Positions 12,861-26,000 of a stretch of 64,000 bases of DNA are shown here, piece by piece. The notes under the pieces are model-generated. The model did no database searches. It was not told the DNA's origin and saw only the letters and a list, made by a program, of their open reading frames with translations. The stretch is taken from the NCBI GenBank assembly GCA_028015205.1, contig CM051514.1, positions 38,456,150 through 38,520,149 on the forward strand, given 5' to 3'. Within the stretch, counting starts at the first letter, position 1. Each line of letters opens with the position of its first letter. This stretch comes from Mytilisepta virgata. Taxonomy: Eukaryota; Mollusca; Bivalvia; Mytilida; Mytilidae. The position numbers were made by a program, and so were the translations under genes.

Positions 12861-12869
12861 AACGACTAG

Positions 12870-14790
12870 AGTTCATTTTTATTAACGGTATAATACATTC
12901 CGTGGTTTTCGTCAGTCCAAACAAAAAAATAGCTAAGTCTGTAACGACGAGAAGGTATATAACTGCAATTTTAAATGAATAATTCAAACTTGGCGATAGC
13001 GATGACAACAGTTTTTAAATCGGATTACAGAAAATGTCAAAGACTACCGCCATCGACAGACGAAAACAACGGAAAGGAGAAAACAAAAACAAACATAGAA
13101 TCAATTTCTGAGTCAGGTTAGTCAATGGTGTGTTTGGACCATTTTTATAGGTACACAAACCTCCATTTTATCTAATCTGACCTGCTGTACAAACAACACC
13201 ATAAAAACCAATACAGTATGATAAACAAAAAGGTGCGAGTCAGCTAGCTAGAAAGGATAAAATTGGTTGGACGAGACATGCTTTAGATAGCAGCGTTATA
13301 GTGGTCATTTGTATTTGGATGTAAAAATAGTTCCATCTGTAAGTTGCTTATTGGTAAATGAAACAACTGACAAAGATGAAGCTAACGTACATATAATCAA
13401 TGGTACAAACATGTATCCAAAAGACTATATCATTCCCTTTTATATAAGACAAAGTTGACTGGAGACAATAACAATTCATTACAGATGAAATCAATAAGTT
13501 ATTAACTTGAAGCTCATCTTGTTTTTACACCTTAGCACCTTTTCTGCCAAGTTTCGTGTCGAATGGCTCAGAGGCTAAGAATAAGATATATTCTGTTTGG
13601 GGCCTGTTAAATTAACCTTGGCTTTGGCATGGTTGGTGACCATCTTGCTGTGCATCTGGATAAATGAATGCAATTCTGAAGATGACCACCCACAGACCAT
13701 TGGCACCAAGTGGCTTATTGTACAACTGCATTCATTATTGGTTCAAAGTGACTAATTGGTTCCGACCATGGACATGATGAATATCTTCAAATTAATTTTC
13801 CCATAGAATTCTATCGCAAACTAAGACTAACAAGGGAAGACAGACGCCCAGCGATGGCAGTAGCTCATATGTCCTTTGGAAAAGGTGGGTACAAAATTGA
13901 TGTGCAAGTAGAGTGCAAGAATTGAACAACAACATGCAATAACTATCTTACATTAGATAATAACATATTACATGTAATAAATTTAGATTGGCATTAGTCA
14001 CCAGACCCATAAATCAACGTTTTTTTTTAATTCATTTAAGATATACGAAGATACAATTACGACAAGAACAAGCAGGGGCCAATATTGCATAAAAAGTGTA
14101 CATTTTGATGTAAACATTTCACCTTCAAAAAGTTAGTACTATTTTTAAAACGCCTAGTGTCATGGTGAAGCGCCAAGTGGTTGTTACATTTTCAGCAAAG
14201 GAGCGAGAGGAGTTGTATAATATCGGAATAAAATAAACATTGCATCGGTATAAGAACTAGAGCCATTCAGTTTTCGTTGAATTATGATAGAACATATCCT
14301 GAAACATTAGTAATCCTAACTGTGTTTCTTCTTCAATGGCCATGTCTTTATTCTGACTTTTTCTCCATCACTAAATTTTCCAATCAAAGCAAGATAACAG
14401 GATAAAATCGCGATATGCTGTGGTCTGCTGCGGTCAATTGAGATTGATTTAGGTAAGTTAAGAATAGGTAAAGTTAAACATTACACAATTTATTCTTGAC
14501 CTTTAATGATTGATTTAACCAGTCGCGATTGCCTGAAAAGCACTGTATCTTGTTTTGGTCTTGTTAACTTGCTAACTAAAATTTCGGAAACTGAAAATTA
14601 AGCCAGTACAGATAAGGCAGTTGAAGTCAATTAAGTATAAAAATGCCTTATTGGTAAAGTTTACTGGTAAAACAGATACTTTCAATGATATATTACAAAA
14701 CTAAAACAAAGAAACAGTCTATTTCTAAGTAAGAGTACTTATAAACAGAGTATTCAAGTATATTTGCGTACTAGCAAAATAATACTGAAA
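12870..14790. other. Gene-free stretch
   Basis: No exon, tRNA or clear repeat array is visible. There is scattered homopolymer sequence only. A phrase GAATGGCTCAGAGGCTAAG near 13562 loosely resembles an A box, but no B box follows. Confidence 0.35.
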
Positions 14791-14884
14791 TTTTAGTGTG
14801 TTATTACGCTATGAGGCTGTCAACGAATGTCGCGTTTGGACAATATCGACCAGATACATCAGAACACTCCTTATTGAAATATGA

Positions 14885-15350
14885 AGTAATGAATACCACG
14901 AGAACATATTACATCTCTAAGTTTCGGTACGTAGGCACATATAGTTACATAATTAATGTATCATGGAATGGTGAGAATAATGAGTTCACTACATAAAAGT
15001 GTAAAGTAATGGATACCGCGAGAACATAATACAAGAGAGTTTGGGTAGGAAAAGAGCTTGTGATGACTAGGAATCTAAGACCGGATTTTCGGCAACTTGA
15101 CAATTTATTGGGTTTATACACTTTCGGTGTTTTTGCCAAAACATCCATCTCTAAGTTTCGGTACATATAGTTAAAGATGTCTTTACTGTGTCATGGAATG
15201 GTGAGAATGATAAGCCGGAGTGCCCGGAGAGAACCACCGACCTTCGGTAGGAAAATTGACAATCCTTGTCAATTTAGATCGGAGTCGAACACACCCCGAC
15301 ACAGGTGAGATTCGAACTCACAACCCCAGTGTTGACAAGCTAGTGTTATG
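14885..15350 (-). mobile_element. Truncated SINE and a flanking direct repeat
   Basis: The minus strand at 15345-15215 reads the SINE body that starts GTCAACACTGGGGTTGTGAG, has B box GAGTTCGAATC, and continues into CCGAAGGTCGGTGGTTCTCT. The same body is seen at 30150-30403 and 45775-47535. The tRNA-like 5' half is missing. About 70 bp containing CTAAGTTTCGGTAC and CATGGAATGGTGAGAAT is present twice, near 14915-14980 and 15150-15210, flanking it. Confidence 0.6.
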
Positions 15351-16299
15351 ATGTGTGTTTGACAGCGGAAACAAGTTTTACATCATTTGTGATAGATCAT
15401 TCAGTGTATGATGACGACTATAGAACTTCACAAGTTTTAAACAACCTATCCCTGACGACAATACCCTGGTAAATATTACTGTAACAAAGGCCCTTTCCAT
15501 TCATGTTATATTGCTAGTTAGAGAAGAAATAAAAGCAAATTAACAATGGAAAAGTTGAAATCATCATATTTGCCGTTAATATTTTCCTCAAATATGTATC
15601 AAATGAATCTTAATAAGATCGGACTTCGATATATCCGATATATCTGAAGTTACCTTATTTTCAAGTTTAGTTAGATATAAATTTATTAGATGTAAAATTT
15701 GTTGGAAGTCGCTCGTCATTTTATGCCAAGATTTAATCTAGAAAATAACCATATCGATATGTAAAATTAAAAGAGTTGTCTAAATTACGAAAAAAGGGTA
15801 TATTGTAGATTAATTCTTGTCATAAAATCCATGCACGCACATAATAAAAAGGCTTGCAAAGCATTGTCGATCTCTATCTTAACCATGTAAATGTCACAAC
15901 GATCCCTTCCATACAGTTAAATATGTTTACCTTTTTCCAGAAAAACTTAATTGTTGCAAATTTAAATTGCCCCAGCCACTTTCTGTTGGTCATACATTTT
16001 TGTCTTCAAATGTCCGCCGTTGTCCATTTCGGGAAAAATTATTATTAGACATTTGGTGTTTGTAGTACATGTGTCCTTAATTTCAAAGCTGAGTGGCTTC
16101 TGGTGAGAATGCGATATTTACGACTTTCTTGGCAGGGCGAGATTGCTGTCACATATACTTCTAAAACGGTTATTTTCAGAGTTTGTTAATTTAATCACTC
16201 CAAAAATGTTACGGTTGTCACCATGAATTGATTGGCCAATAAATAGTTTCTGGATATTAGTCAATGGTAATGTGACGGGTGTCATTAATGGATCAGAAC

Positions 16300-16560
16300 A
16301 TGCTTACCCTTCCGGAATACCTAAAGTCACTACCAGTTTGTAGTGGGATTTAACATTTTGCTAGTTCTTTAGTTTCTGGTTGTCTTGTTCTGTTTTTGTT
16401 GAGTTTATTATATGTGTTTATTGTTTTAGTTACACATGTACAGTGTTTCCTTGTACAATTTTAACTCTTGTCTGTTGTGTTCCAGTTTCATGACTTTTCC
16501 TTGGATTTCGAATTTCCTACTTTTGGTTGTTTGGGTGTTCTTTTGCCGATATTTCAAATA
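16300..16560 (+). repeat. Degenerate copy of a dispersed 3'-tail repeat
   Basis: TGCTTACCCTTCCGGAATACC, followed by a T-rich stretch with CTTGTTCTGTTTTTG, resembles the tails at 12640-12860, 21275-21440 and 28250-28460. It is diverged and non-coding. Confidence 0.4.
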
Positions 16561-16966
16561 CAGGATGTAAAAAGTATGGAATGTGTCTTTATTTATATAT
16601 CGGTATATATAGTTCCTCCATAAAATGTCAAGACAGCCAACAGTAATCCATTGATATAGGTTTTTACTTTGTCGTGTGTTTTATATTTTTGTCGTGAGAG
16701 TTAATAATATTTTTCAACATTACGAAGGTTCAGCGTTCATTATACAGACATGAGAAAAAAAATGAAAATAAAAAATTTGTGTTAATCAAATGACAAAGGG
16801 TCCAAGAGCTGTCAAATATGCTAAAGTAAATAAACAAAGCATACTAAGGACAATGGAAAATAAAAACAACAATTAGAGTAGAAGAGTAAATAAATTATAT
16901 TTCGACTAACAAGCCTTAATCCCGAGCACAAAAAGGGAATTTTAATACTTTCAAACAATTATTGCC

Positions 16967-16972
16967 TTTATT
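16967..16972 (-). promoter_or_regulatory. Candidate poly(A) signal of CUB gene 2
   Basis: AATAAA on the minus strand lies about 75 nt after the gene 2 stop codon. A second AATAAA overlaps the stop itself (17041-17046). Either could direct 3' end formation; the sequence does not decide. Confidence 0.4.
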
Positions 16973-17044
16973 ACCTTTGCTTTACCCACTTTAAGCGAAA
17001 TCAACGGCTCACAGAATGAATATATATTATTCCGTATAGATTTA

Positions 17045-20000
17045 TTATGTTGACGGAGTGATTCTATTCGATTTTGATGACTCTGTGCGATGAATTGTAG
17101 AACTTATATCATTCCTCTCAATGTCACTTTTTTCCTTTGATTTTGCACATATATTTTTACATTTTTCTCGGAACAGCTTGCGGATAGGATATCTAAATTT
17201 CCATATCAATATAGCCACCAGGAGGAGAATAGGAATAATACAAATAATTACAATCCCCACTATAATGCCAACCGATAATCCATCGGACATGTCCGACTTG
17301 TTTTCATCACCTACAAAATCAAAAAGACATTCAACAAACATTAAAAAAATAGATTTCCACGTGTTGTTAACAGTTATATTTGCACCTTGAAAATACAACG
17401 TCGCTAACAATTTGACAAATTTGATATGAAAGCAATATTACATGCATTTTTCATGGAAACCCAAAACATATTTAGTTTAAACTTATGTATTTATAGTGGA
17501 TGGGAAATGATATATACCAATGTATACTAATCACACTTGGCGGGTGCGAGAAAGGTCCCTGTAGCGGCGTTTTAGCTTACTCTTTTCGACATCTACAGGG
17601 GAGTCTTTACCGTGCTAAGGGTGTTGCTCTCCTTTAACACAGGATAGCCATTTTTCGTCACCATCCGACGGGCTAGAATCTTTTACCGAGACCATCCTCA
17701 TAAATGGTTTCGATAGGGCGTCGAAAATTTGATCCCTGAAATGTTCATCCCGAACGGGAATCAAACCAGGGACCTTTGGCTTCGTAGTCCGACGCGATTA
17801 CCATTACACCACGGCGCCTTCGTTGACCACTACACCACGGCGCCCTCGCTTACCACTATAACACACGGCGCCTTCGCTTACCACTATAACACACAGCGCC
17901 CTCGCATACCACTATAATACACGGCGCCCTAAAAAATAGTTGGGGGCAATTAATTTATACAAATGTCCTGCTTGGTGACCGTCAATAGAGATTTAATTTT
18001 TTTATAATGTTTCGTTCCGTAAGGTGTCTAATGGAAAAAATATATTTCATGAACGATGTTTACAATCTTAATAATATCCCCAGATACATTATATGCTTTG
18101 CCTACATCTTTAATGATTCCTTAATGGACAAAATTACCACACTGTGTGCATCAAAATTCATTAAAAATATATTTTACCTTGGTTATCGTGACATTATTGA
18201 AAAACGGATATTTTCTGCCAATCAATAATATTTTGACTTTTTTTAATTGACACTTTGCTGAACTCGACATTATATAAAATTGTTAAACCTCCATTGACGG
18301 TAACCAAGCAGGACATGCCTATCCTTTCACTATCCATGTGTACTCTGACCTAAAAACAGGTATATGCTGATACTTTTTACAGGTGCTAGATACTATTGTA
18401 TTTTGTTAAGAAAAAGGTAGTATTACCGAAGTATCAAAAGAGGGGAAGTCCGCGGAAAAAGCACAACCGGGAACACCAAAAAGACGTCAAAGGACACGAT
18501 ACATGTAGCAAATATAACAATATCTTTACGAGATTTAAATGTCAGATATATATGTCATTTTATATTAATTCAGCTTGGTATACTTATGAAATATATATTA
18601 TACATTTGTATTTGTATACTCTATGCACTACATCCGTTTCATATAGTCATTAAATGGACTATTAATTTTTATATCATTTGTTATATTTTATGTCATTAGC
18701 TTATACATTTTTAAATTTTATTCATTTAACATCCCGTCTGTTTATTCAAACGTTGTAAATCTGTGCAATTGTTATTCTTCCCGACTTCTAACGATCAGTA
18801 GAATGAATTGGAACTTATTTTTTTTGAACTCAAGAAATAAAACGCAACGGATTTACTTGTTATCTTCTAGGTTTTTCATTTTCAATATCTACTGATATTA
18901 ACATTATCCTGATTTTGTAACTGCAAGGAAGACAAGGTCGTTGCTTTAAGTCTTTTCATGTACGTACTAGTGCAAAGATTTCAGGCCTGGGCGCCATAAA
19001 GAACTATTTTTGCTGAGTAAAGAAAATTTTACTCAAATTCCCATTCTCAGCCAATCAAATTCGAGTATCCTTAAGAGTATTCTCAACTTTTATGGCACCC
19101 AGGCCTGGTCATTACATGGGAATATGAACTGTCAATTGACAGTTCTTTCTAAACAAATCTACTTCAAACCTGTTTGCTTATATGAAAGAAGAAATCCACG
19201 CCTTGTGACTTGACTATCTGTGTTAAAAATAAGCTTGACAGTATTTCCAGAGCTTGAGTACGTTGTTGATGTCCAGGAGTCTTCGGTGCAGATCTTGCGT
19301 ACAGAGGAACCTGGAATGTGATAAACTGGGTATAATGTAATTGAAGAATAAGTATAAAAAACACAATTAAAAATGAAATATAATCGTACTTCTTTTTTAT
19401 ACAATTATGCCAATAGAATGAAAGCACTGAATGTGTAAAATTGGCCAATTCTTGTCTCATGTCTCATTGGAGGTTAGAAAATGTTGTTTTGTCATATTTC
19501 ATAAATCATAATTTGTTATTTTTAGCATATTTAAATTCTCTTTAAGACAAGTACAGTGTATGCTAATATTGAACTAATACAAAATCAGAAATTGCAATTT
19601 TCACAGAGTAGGTAATTTATACTAAATATAAGCAAAAGCATTTGCACCTTGTTCCTGGATATCTAAATAATCAAAAGAACAGGAAGCATCATTTTCAATA
19701 TCAGCAAATAGAATTTCTATTAAAACATTTGGTCTTGTCTGTGCAGTAATTTCCCATGTACAAGACATACTTCTGCAATAAACAACAAAATGGATAACGG
19801 AAAAGGTACAAAAATGACACACCATTTAACAGACAGAACCAAGGACAAAAAAAAGGTACAAAAATGACACACCATTTAACAGACAGAACCCAGGACAAAA
19901 AATAACATAAAACAGCAGAAAACAAACACGACACAAATATTCTCGAAAACTGAGTTACAACAGATACAGAAAATACAGAATTGATAATACACGGTGAAAG

Positions 20001-23000
20001 TGACAAGAACAAATCTTGTTCAAGTATATATTATGATACAAGTACACTCTGAAGGTTAAGAAATAAAAAAAAACATTATATATTGCATCGGATGTCTTCT
20101 TCCGTTTCTTGTTGGAGTTGCTAGTGCTATAATTTTTGTGCTGTATTCATTTAATTCTTTTTATTTTTTTATGCATGTTATATATATTTTAGGTATGTAC
20201 ATGTAGAATTTGCTTGGTGTGTTACTGATCTCGCACATTCGTCCTGTCTTTGAATTCCGTATGAATTTGCTACTTTCACCTTGTTTTATTTTGCCAATAT
20301 TTTCTGTATCTATTGCAACTCATTTTTCGAGAATATCTCATTCAGATCTTCAAAATATTAAAACCTGCAATTATACCCTTTGTATCGTTTAAAATTACAT
20401 GTACGTACGGTCCATGAAACTATTTGAAGTTATAAAATTCAAATTAAGATTCTGAAAGGAAAATACTAAAATTGTTAGTATTTTCCATTTGGAGAATTCA
20501 AATTAAAATTCATATGTGAAACTCAAAAATGAAATTTGCAACTTTGATTTTTTTTACATTTCTTAGTTTGAAAATGAGCTTTTCAATTCTTATACGACTT
20601 GGTTTTTTGTGTTTTTTTTAATTTAACGTTCTCCACTGCGTAAAATATGACGACTTCATGGTTCTTTTCAAAGGCTTTACTACCTATAATAAAGTTGGTC
20701 CATAATGCCTTTATCTATGATTTTTTGAAGATCAATAGATGTTGTGTAAAAGCGAAATGCACGTCAATTCCACGATAAAATGTATGTCGTTGAGAATCAC
20801 AATTGTTTGCATAAATCATATCTTATGACATTATTTTATCCTGTAAGACCAAGTGAATGTCAATCTCCTTCAGAGTTTTAAGATACTTGTCAAATGAATT
20901 CTTGTAAGTGAAAATGTTTTTGTAGGAATTGCATGTGCAATGGAAACATTTTCAAACTGTTTGAAACTAGAAATGACTCTGTCCTTATATTAGATACACT
21001 TTTGCTGGACCATTTTTAAGCATTTCAAACTGCACTACACTGTATATATTTTAGTAACCTAAAACACTCATCATACTTAATGTATGTCAGTTGATGCAAT
21101 CAGGATATGAGAAGAGTTATAACAAAATATATACTGAAAAATGTGGTCGAGGACAAACGCTATGTGTATTTTTTGTGTTAAGAAGGCGTGCGTGAGTTAC
21201 AATGACTTTCGACAAAAAGGATTACTGCAAATGCTTCTTAATCAGGGTTTTATCAAGGATAATTTGATGTCATTGCTGCTTACCCTTTCGGAGAACATGA
21301 GTTAGTCAATGTCTAACAGGAGTTCGTGTTGTTCATTGTTTTTATTTGTAGTGTTTGTGGTTATTTTTCTTTTTTTCTGTCCAATAGATTGCATTGTTTG
21401 GTTTGCTCCTTAGGTCTATCTGTCCTCTTTATCTAAAGTATATACATACATTGAATAAACATTAGGAAAATTTGGGCTTGTCAAATACTGCTCGGTATCT
21501 GTTGCATTTAACGATTGTACAGCACTACAACCTGTTCCAGCTGAAATTAAAACAATTCAATGCTTTTATCGACAGTCACTGTCACTTTATTTATAATGTT
21601 AATTTCAGTGCTTTCATCTTCTGTATAGTTTATTATATGCTTCATTTTTATAGTTTTATTGGGGATTTAAAAGCCTCGACTGAAGCACTTTTTGTATGAA
21701 GCGCGGACAAAATTGAAAATAATTCTCTGGTCTATGCGTTCCCTACAATGCGTACCAGCACAGTTAAGGGAATGTGTTCCCAATTATGACAAGGTAATCA
21801 GTAGTTGGTGTAAACAGGCAGTCGGTCCCATTCTTCATGGAAAGTAAATTTTCCACGAGATGATAGCCGCGACAAGGACACATCTGTCCTATGTAAACCT
21901 TCGCTTTTGGTTAGATTTCGAACTTGCAGCCATGTACAGAAGCATTAATCCTCTTCCATTTTACTTGTATTGTTGATATCATTTTGATATTTCCATTATT
22001 ATTATTATTTTTTTACTTTTGGTTTATTTGCCTTTTGTCCTGTCGACAGTATACAAGGTGTCTCCACAAATAAAATATCGTACAAATGGAATGGGGTATC
22101 GGAAACCAATAGATTTTACTAAAATTAGCACGTACATAAATCTTTTGCGCTAATAATATACATGAGGAAACCTTTCTCAGATGCTGAAGTAGTGCCGTCT
22201 GAAATGAACTCGGTGTACACATTTCCTGTCGTAGTCACTCTATAACCCAAATTCCGAGGTCCAGATCCAGACTGACATTCATTAGTATGTATTGACGCAT
22301 CAGTATTTGTGGTACCTACAAGCAAAGTTATACATCCACAACACTGGTTACAGCTGACTTAATCCATTAATAGAAACGAAATATACATATACAATAGCAG
22401 TTTTATTTTGCTAACGGTGACTAAAGATAATAAAGTGGTTGAACACTGAAATATTGTATACCATTTATGAGTTATATCGCAAACACAATGACAGATACGT
22501 TTGCACCTCAATAAAATTTAATGAAGAAATAATTCGACCAGTTTTATCAGTAAACAATGTGTATCAATTGTGTAATATACAGTACCTGAAACCTAAGGTG
22601 CCACTGTTTAATCGATCAGTCAAAAACACCAACAACAAAAAACAGTCACTGATCAGTCAAAACTCATTAATCACGAGGGATTGACGGATACACGCTGGAT
22701 ATCAAAACGAATAGAATATTTAAAAACAAATGTTGAAAAATAAAAGGGAAAATCAAGTATCACGGACTTTTTAGCATAGATGCATTCGGTATGGGATATG
22801 CTATTTTAAGAATTAAATTTTCGCATTTGAATTTATTTGCATTATTAAACTCTTGTTTGTGTTACTTTTCTTTCATATTTTACAATTTCTTCCATGTCAT
22901 ATAAAGTCAATTTGTGAAAACGTTTAATTACTGATTTTCAGGTCTGCCCTTACATTATTGTGAAATTTGTTTTTTGGGATGTGCAATTTTAAGCATTAAA

Positions 23001-26000
23001 ATCTTTAGTTTGAATTTACTGCTATTACCATCATCTTATGTTTAACCCTAATACATAATTCTGCACTTTTCCCGAATAACTTTCTGTGAAACACTTATTA
23101 TTATTGGTACACCATTTTTTATGGATTTCGTGGACAACTTAATCTACGAATTTAAAAACCTAACAAAATATTTATTTTCAATCTTTTTTGACCAAAAGGA
23201 AATATCGATAGGTTAAGACTTGTTTCCAAGAATTCATGAAACTCGTTGGAACTATAGTGAATATTTATATTCAAATGAATATCAGGGTGGCGAAATAACC
23301 AATTGCGTGAAATTCTAGTATGGGCATACAGATGTAGATGAATTATTGAAAGTAAAGAAATACACCAAACAACGTATGCGTTATGTTTTTTTTTAATTTA
23401 AAACCCATGAAATTAAGAAGCCATGAAAATATTTTTCCCCAACCTACAGACATTGATGTCAGCAAAAAAAAAACTAATTTCACAGTATTTCAAATTGTAC
23501 CCGTACATTGCCGTGATAAATAATTTCATACATAGATAGAATAGAATGTGCAATTTCAATTCTTTTTATTTTTCATATAAGTCTACTTTTTCAAAAGTTA
23601 CTGTTTTTCATTTCTCTCCCTACATTACTGTGATACTCGATTTCATTTGCGTTATCGGTATGAAATATACAACTTCAGGAATTAATTTTAGTTTATTCTT
23701 CTATTATCAGCATATACTGAGTACTTTTATATGTAGATGTAAGATGTGTATATTTAACAAAAACCTTATTTTTTATCTATTTTTATATACTGTGAAATAC
23801 TTATTATTCGTTGGACACCGATTTTCCTGGATTTCGTGGACAACCCAATTTACGAATCTAAAAACCCAACGCAATATTTATGTCGATTTGACATTTGTCG
23901 AAATGTTCTGGGTCATTACGAAGAATGCTATATCCTCGTTTGACCTTTAATGCCTATGTTAATTTAAACGAACCAGGAATGTGTTCAGGGGAGAAAGATG
24001 ATAGATTGTTAAACATGATGGAATATGGGCTTCGATAATTGAAAATGTAGAAATACTCCAAACAATGTACGCGATATGTTTATTTTTTAACATTTTGTCA
24101 CTTCCGGTAATCAGTAAAGTAAAGCATTCATTTAAGGCCACTCCTGGCCGACTTTTTCCTCTACTCATGTGAGGCAGACTTCCTTGACAGGCGTCTTAAG
24201 GGAAAACAGGAGAATTTACCCCGTACCTTTAATTTCACCTTCCGCTATATAGATGATGTTTTATCACTAAACAATTCACGTTTTGGGAATTTCTTCCATC
24301 TCATCTATCCCAGTTAGCTCGAAATTAAGGATACCACAGACACTGTCAAGTCTGAATCTTATCTTGGCCTTCACCTCGAAATTGATCCCAGAGGAAGGCT
24401 GAATACAAAACTTTGCGACAAACGGGATGACTCTGACTTTCCAATCGTCAACTTCCCATTTTTGAGCGGCAACATTCCAGAAGCTCCGGTGTATCGAGTG
24501 TATATTTCGCAACTCATGACTTGTGACATATACATTGACTTCCAGTACAGAGCCCGGCTCCTGACAGAAAATTTGCTTAAACAGGGGTACATTGATGTTG
24601 CTCCAAAGTTGCAGTCATCCTTATTAAAGTTTTATGGACGTCATCATGAATTGGTTGGCTGGTATGAAACAACCGTTTCCCAAATGAAAATGGACCTGTT
24701 CCATTGATGTCCCTTCCTCATACCGGATGACATGGGCAGCATGGCGGTTGTCCTGCAGGAAGCGCCTGATTTGACCCCGATTTTTTGTGAACCCACCAAA
24801 AATCGAGGGTGAACTCAGGCGCTCCGGAAGGGTATCGATGACTTTGTTTTTTACACTTCAAAGTAAATATGTTGCAAAATATAGACACATGTTCTATTCT
24901 GTTTGTTTTTTACACCAATGATTATTTTGATTTTTTTTCTTATTTACACCAATGATTATTTTTTTTTTCTTATTTACACCAATGATTATTTTATTTATTT
25001 ATTTTCTTATTTACACCAATGATTATTTTATTTATTTTGTTTCTTATTTATTTGCTATGTTTATATACTAGTATGACATAAGTACCAATGGACAAGGGTT
25101 TTTGATTTATTACGGAATTAAAAGCATGATCTAATATATTATTCTTTATTGCATACATCTGAAATGTCAATCAGTTGGCAGAGAATTGAAAATTATTAGA
25201 TTTACATGAGATGTGAAGTTTTTCGGGCTGTCTTTATTAAACAATACAATGCTTAATTTTGTTGGAACAATAAAAAATAATGAAAATGATGCTCAACCCT
25301 CAATTCTATATGCATTATTTATTTAAGAAATAATTCATGGGGGTTATAGAGTTGTAGTCATTTACACATAGGCTGGGCCTTTATATTCGAGTATTTTATA
25401 CAGAGCTATAGCGAGTCACGTTTCACAGACTTGCCGGTAACCGTCACGTCATTGAAAAATTAAGATGACGCATCCTACGTAAATGTGTATTGCAACCTAC
25501 AACATTGTCATAATTGTTGTTGTATACAACTCTTGTGGTTGTATCGCATGATTTCTTTGAAAGATTAGTTTTCTTGTTAAATGTGACATAATTCGCATTT
25601 ACATAAAATTTTCTATACCCCCTGCTGAAAGTAGATATACCGGGTAATTTATCGATTGACGATATATAAGACGTCATATTAGAATTACATTTGATTAAGC
25701 CTAATAACATATACATAGGATAACAGATCGATTTCGTTGGAGTTGAATGATGGAAATGTTCAGTCAACTTTTTAAAGAAATAAAGAAGTGACCTTTCTCG
25801 AGCTTTTTTAACGTGTTCATGTTCAGAAAAATGAGAAATTATTAATTAATCTGTAATATATATCTGTGTTTGGTCGTAATAGTCGTTCAATTAAGATCAA
25901 TCAATGAAACAATAATTGTATTACAAATGATACAGAGTCACACGTAGTGTCTACCGGATTAGATATGTACTATTTACATATTTTTATTCAATCCATCATT

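Noticed and set aside
17745..17818. Functional tRNA-Arg gene
   Set aside because: The A and B boxes and an ACG anticodon are present, but the 5' and 3' ends do not pair into an acceptor stem, and a SINE body follows.
19701..20012. 103-residue hydrophobic minus-strand ORF
   Set aside because: Its end overlaps exon 5 of CUB gene 2 in another frame, and the rest is a T-rich dispersed repeat with a 52-bp duplication.
24911..25045. CRISPR-like array
   Set aside because: Short AT-rich repeats with T-rich spacers in eukaryotic DNA and no cas genes; simple tandem repetition.
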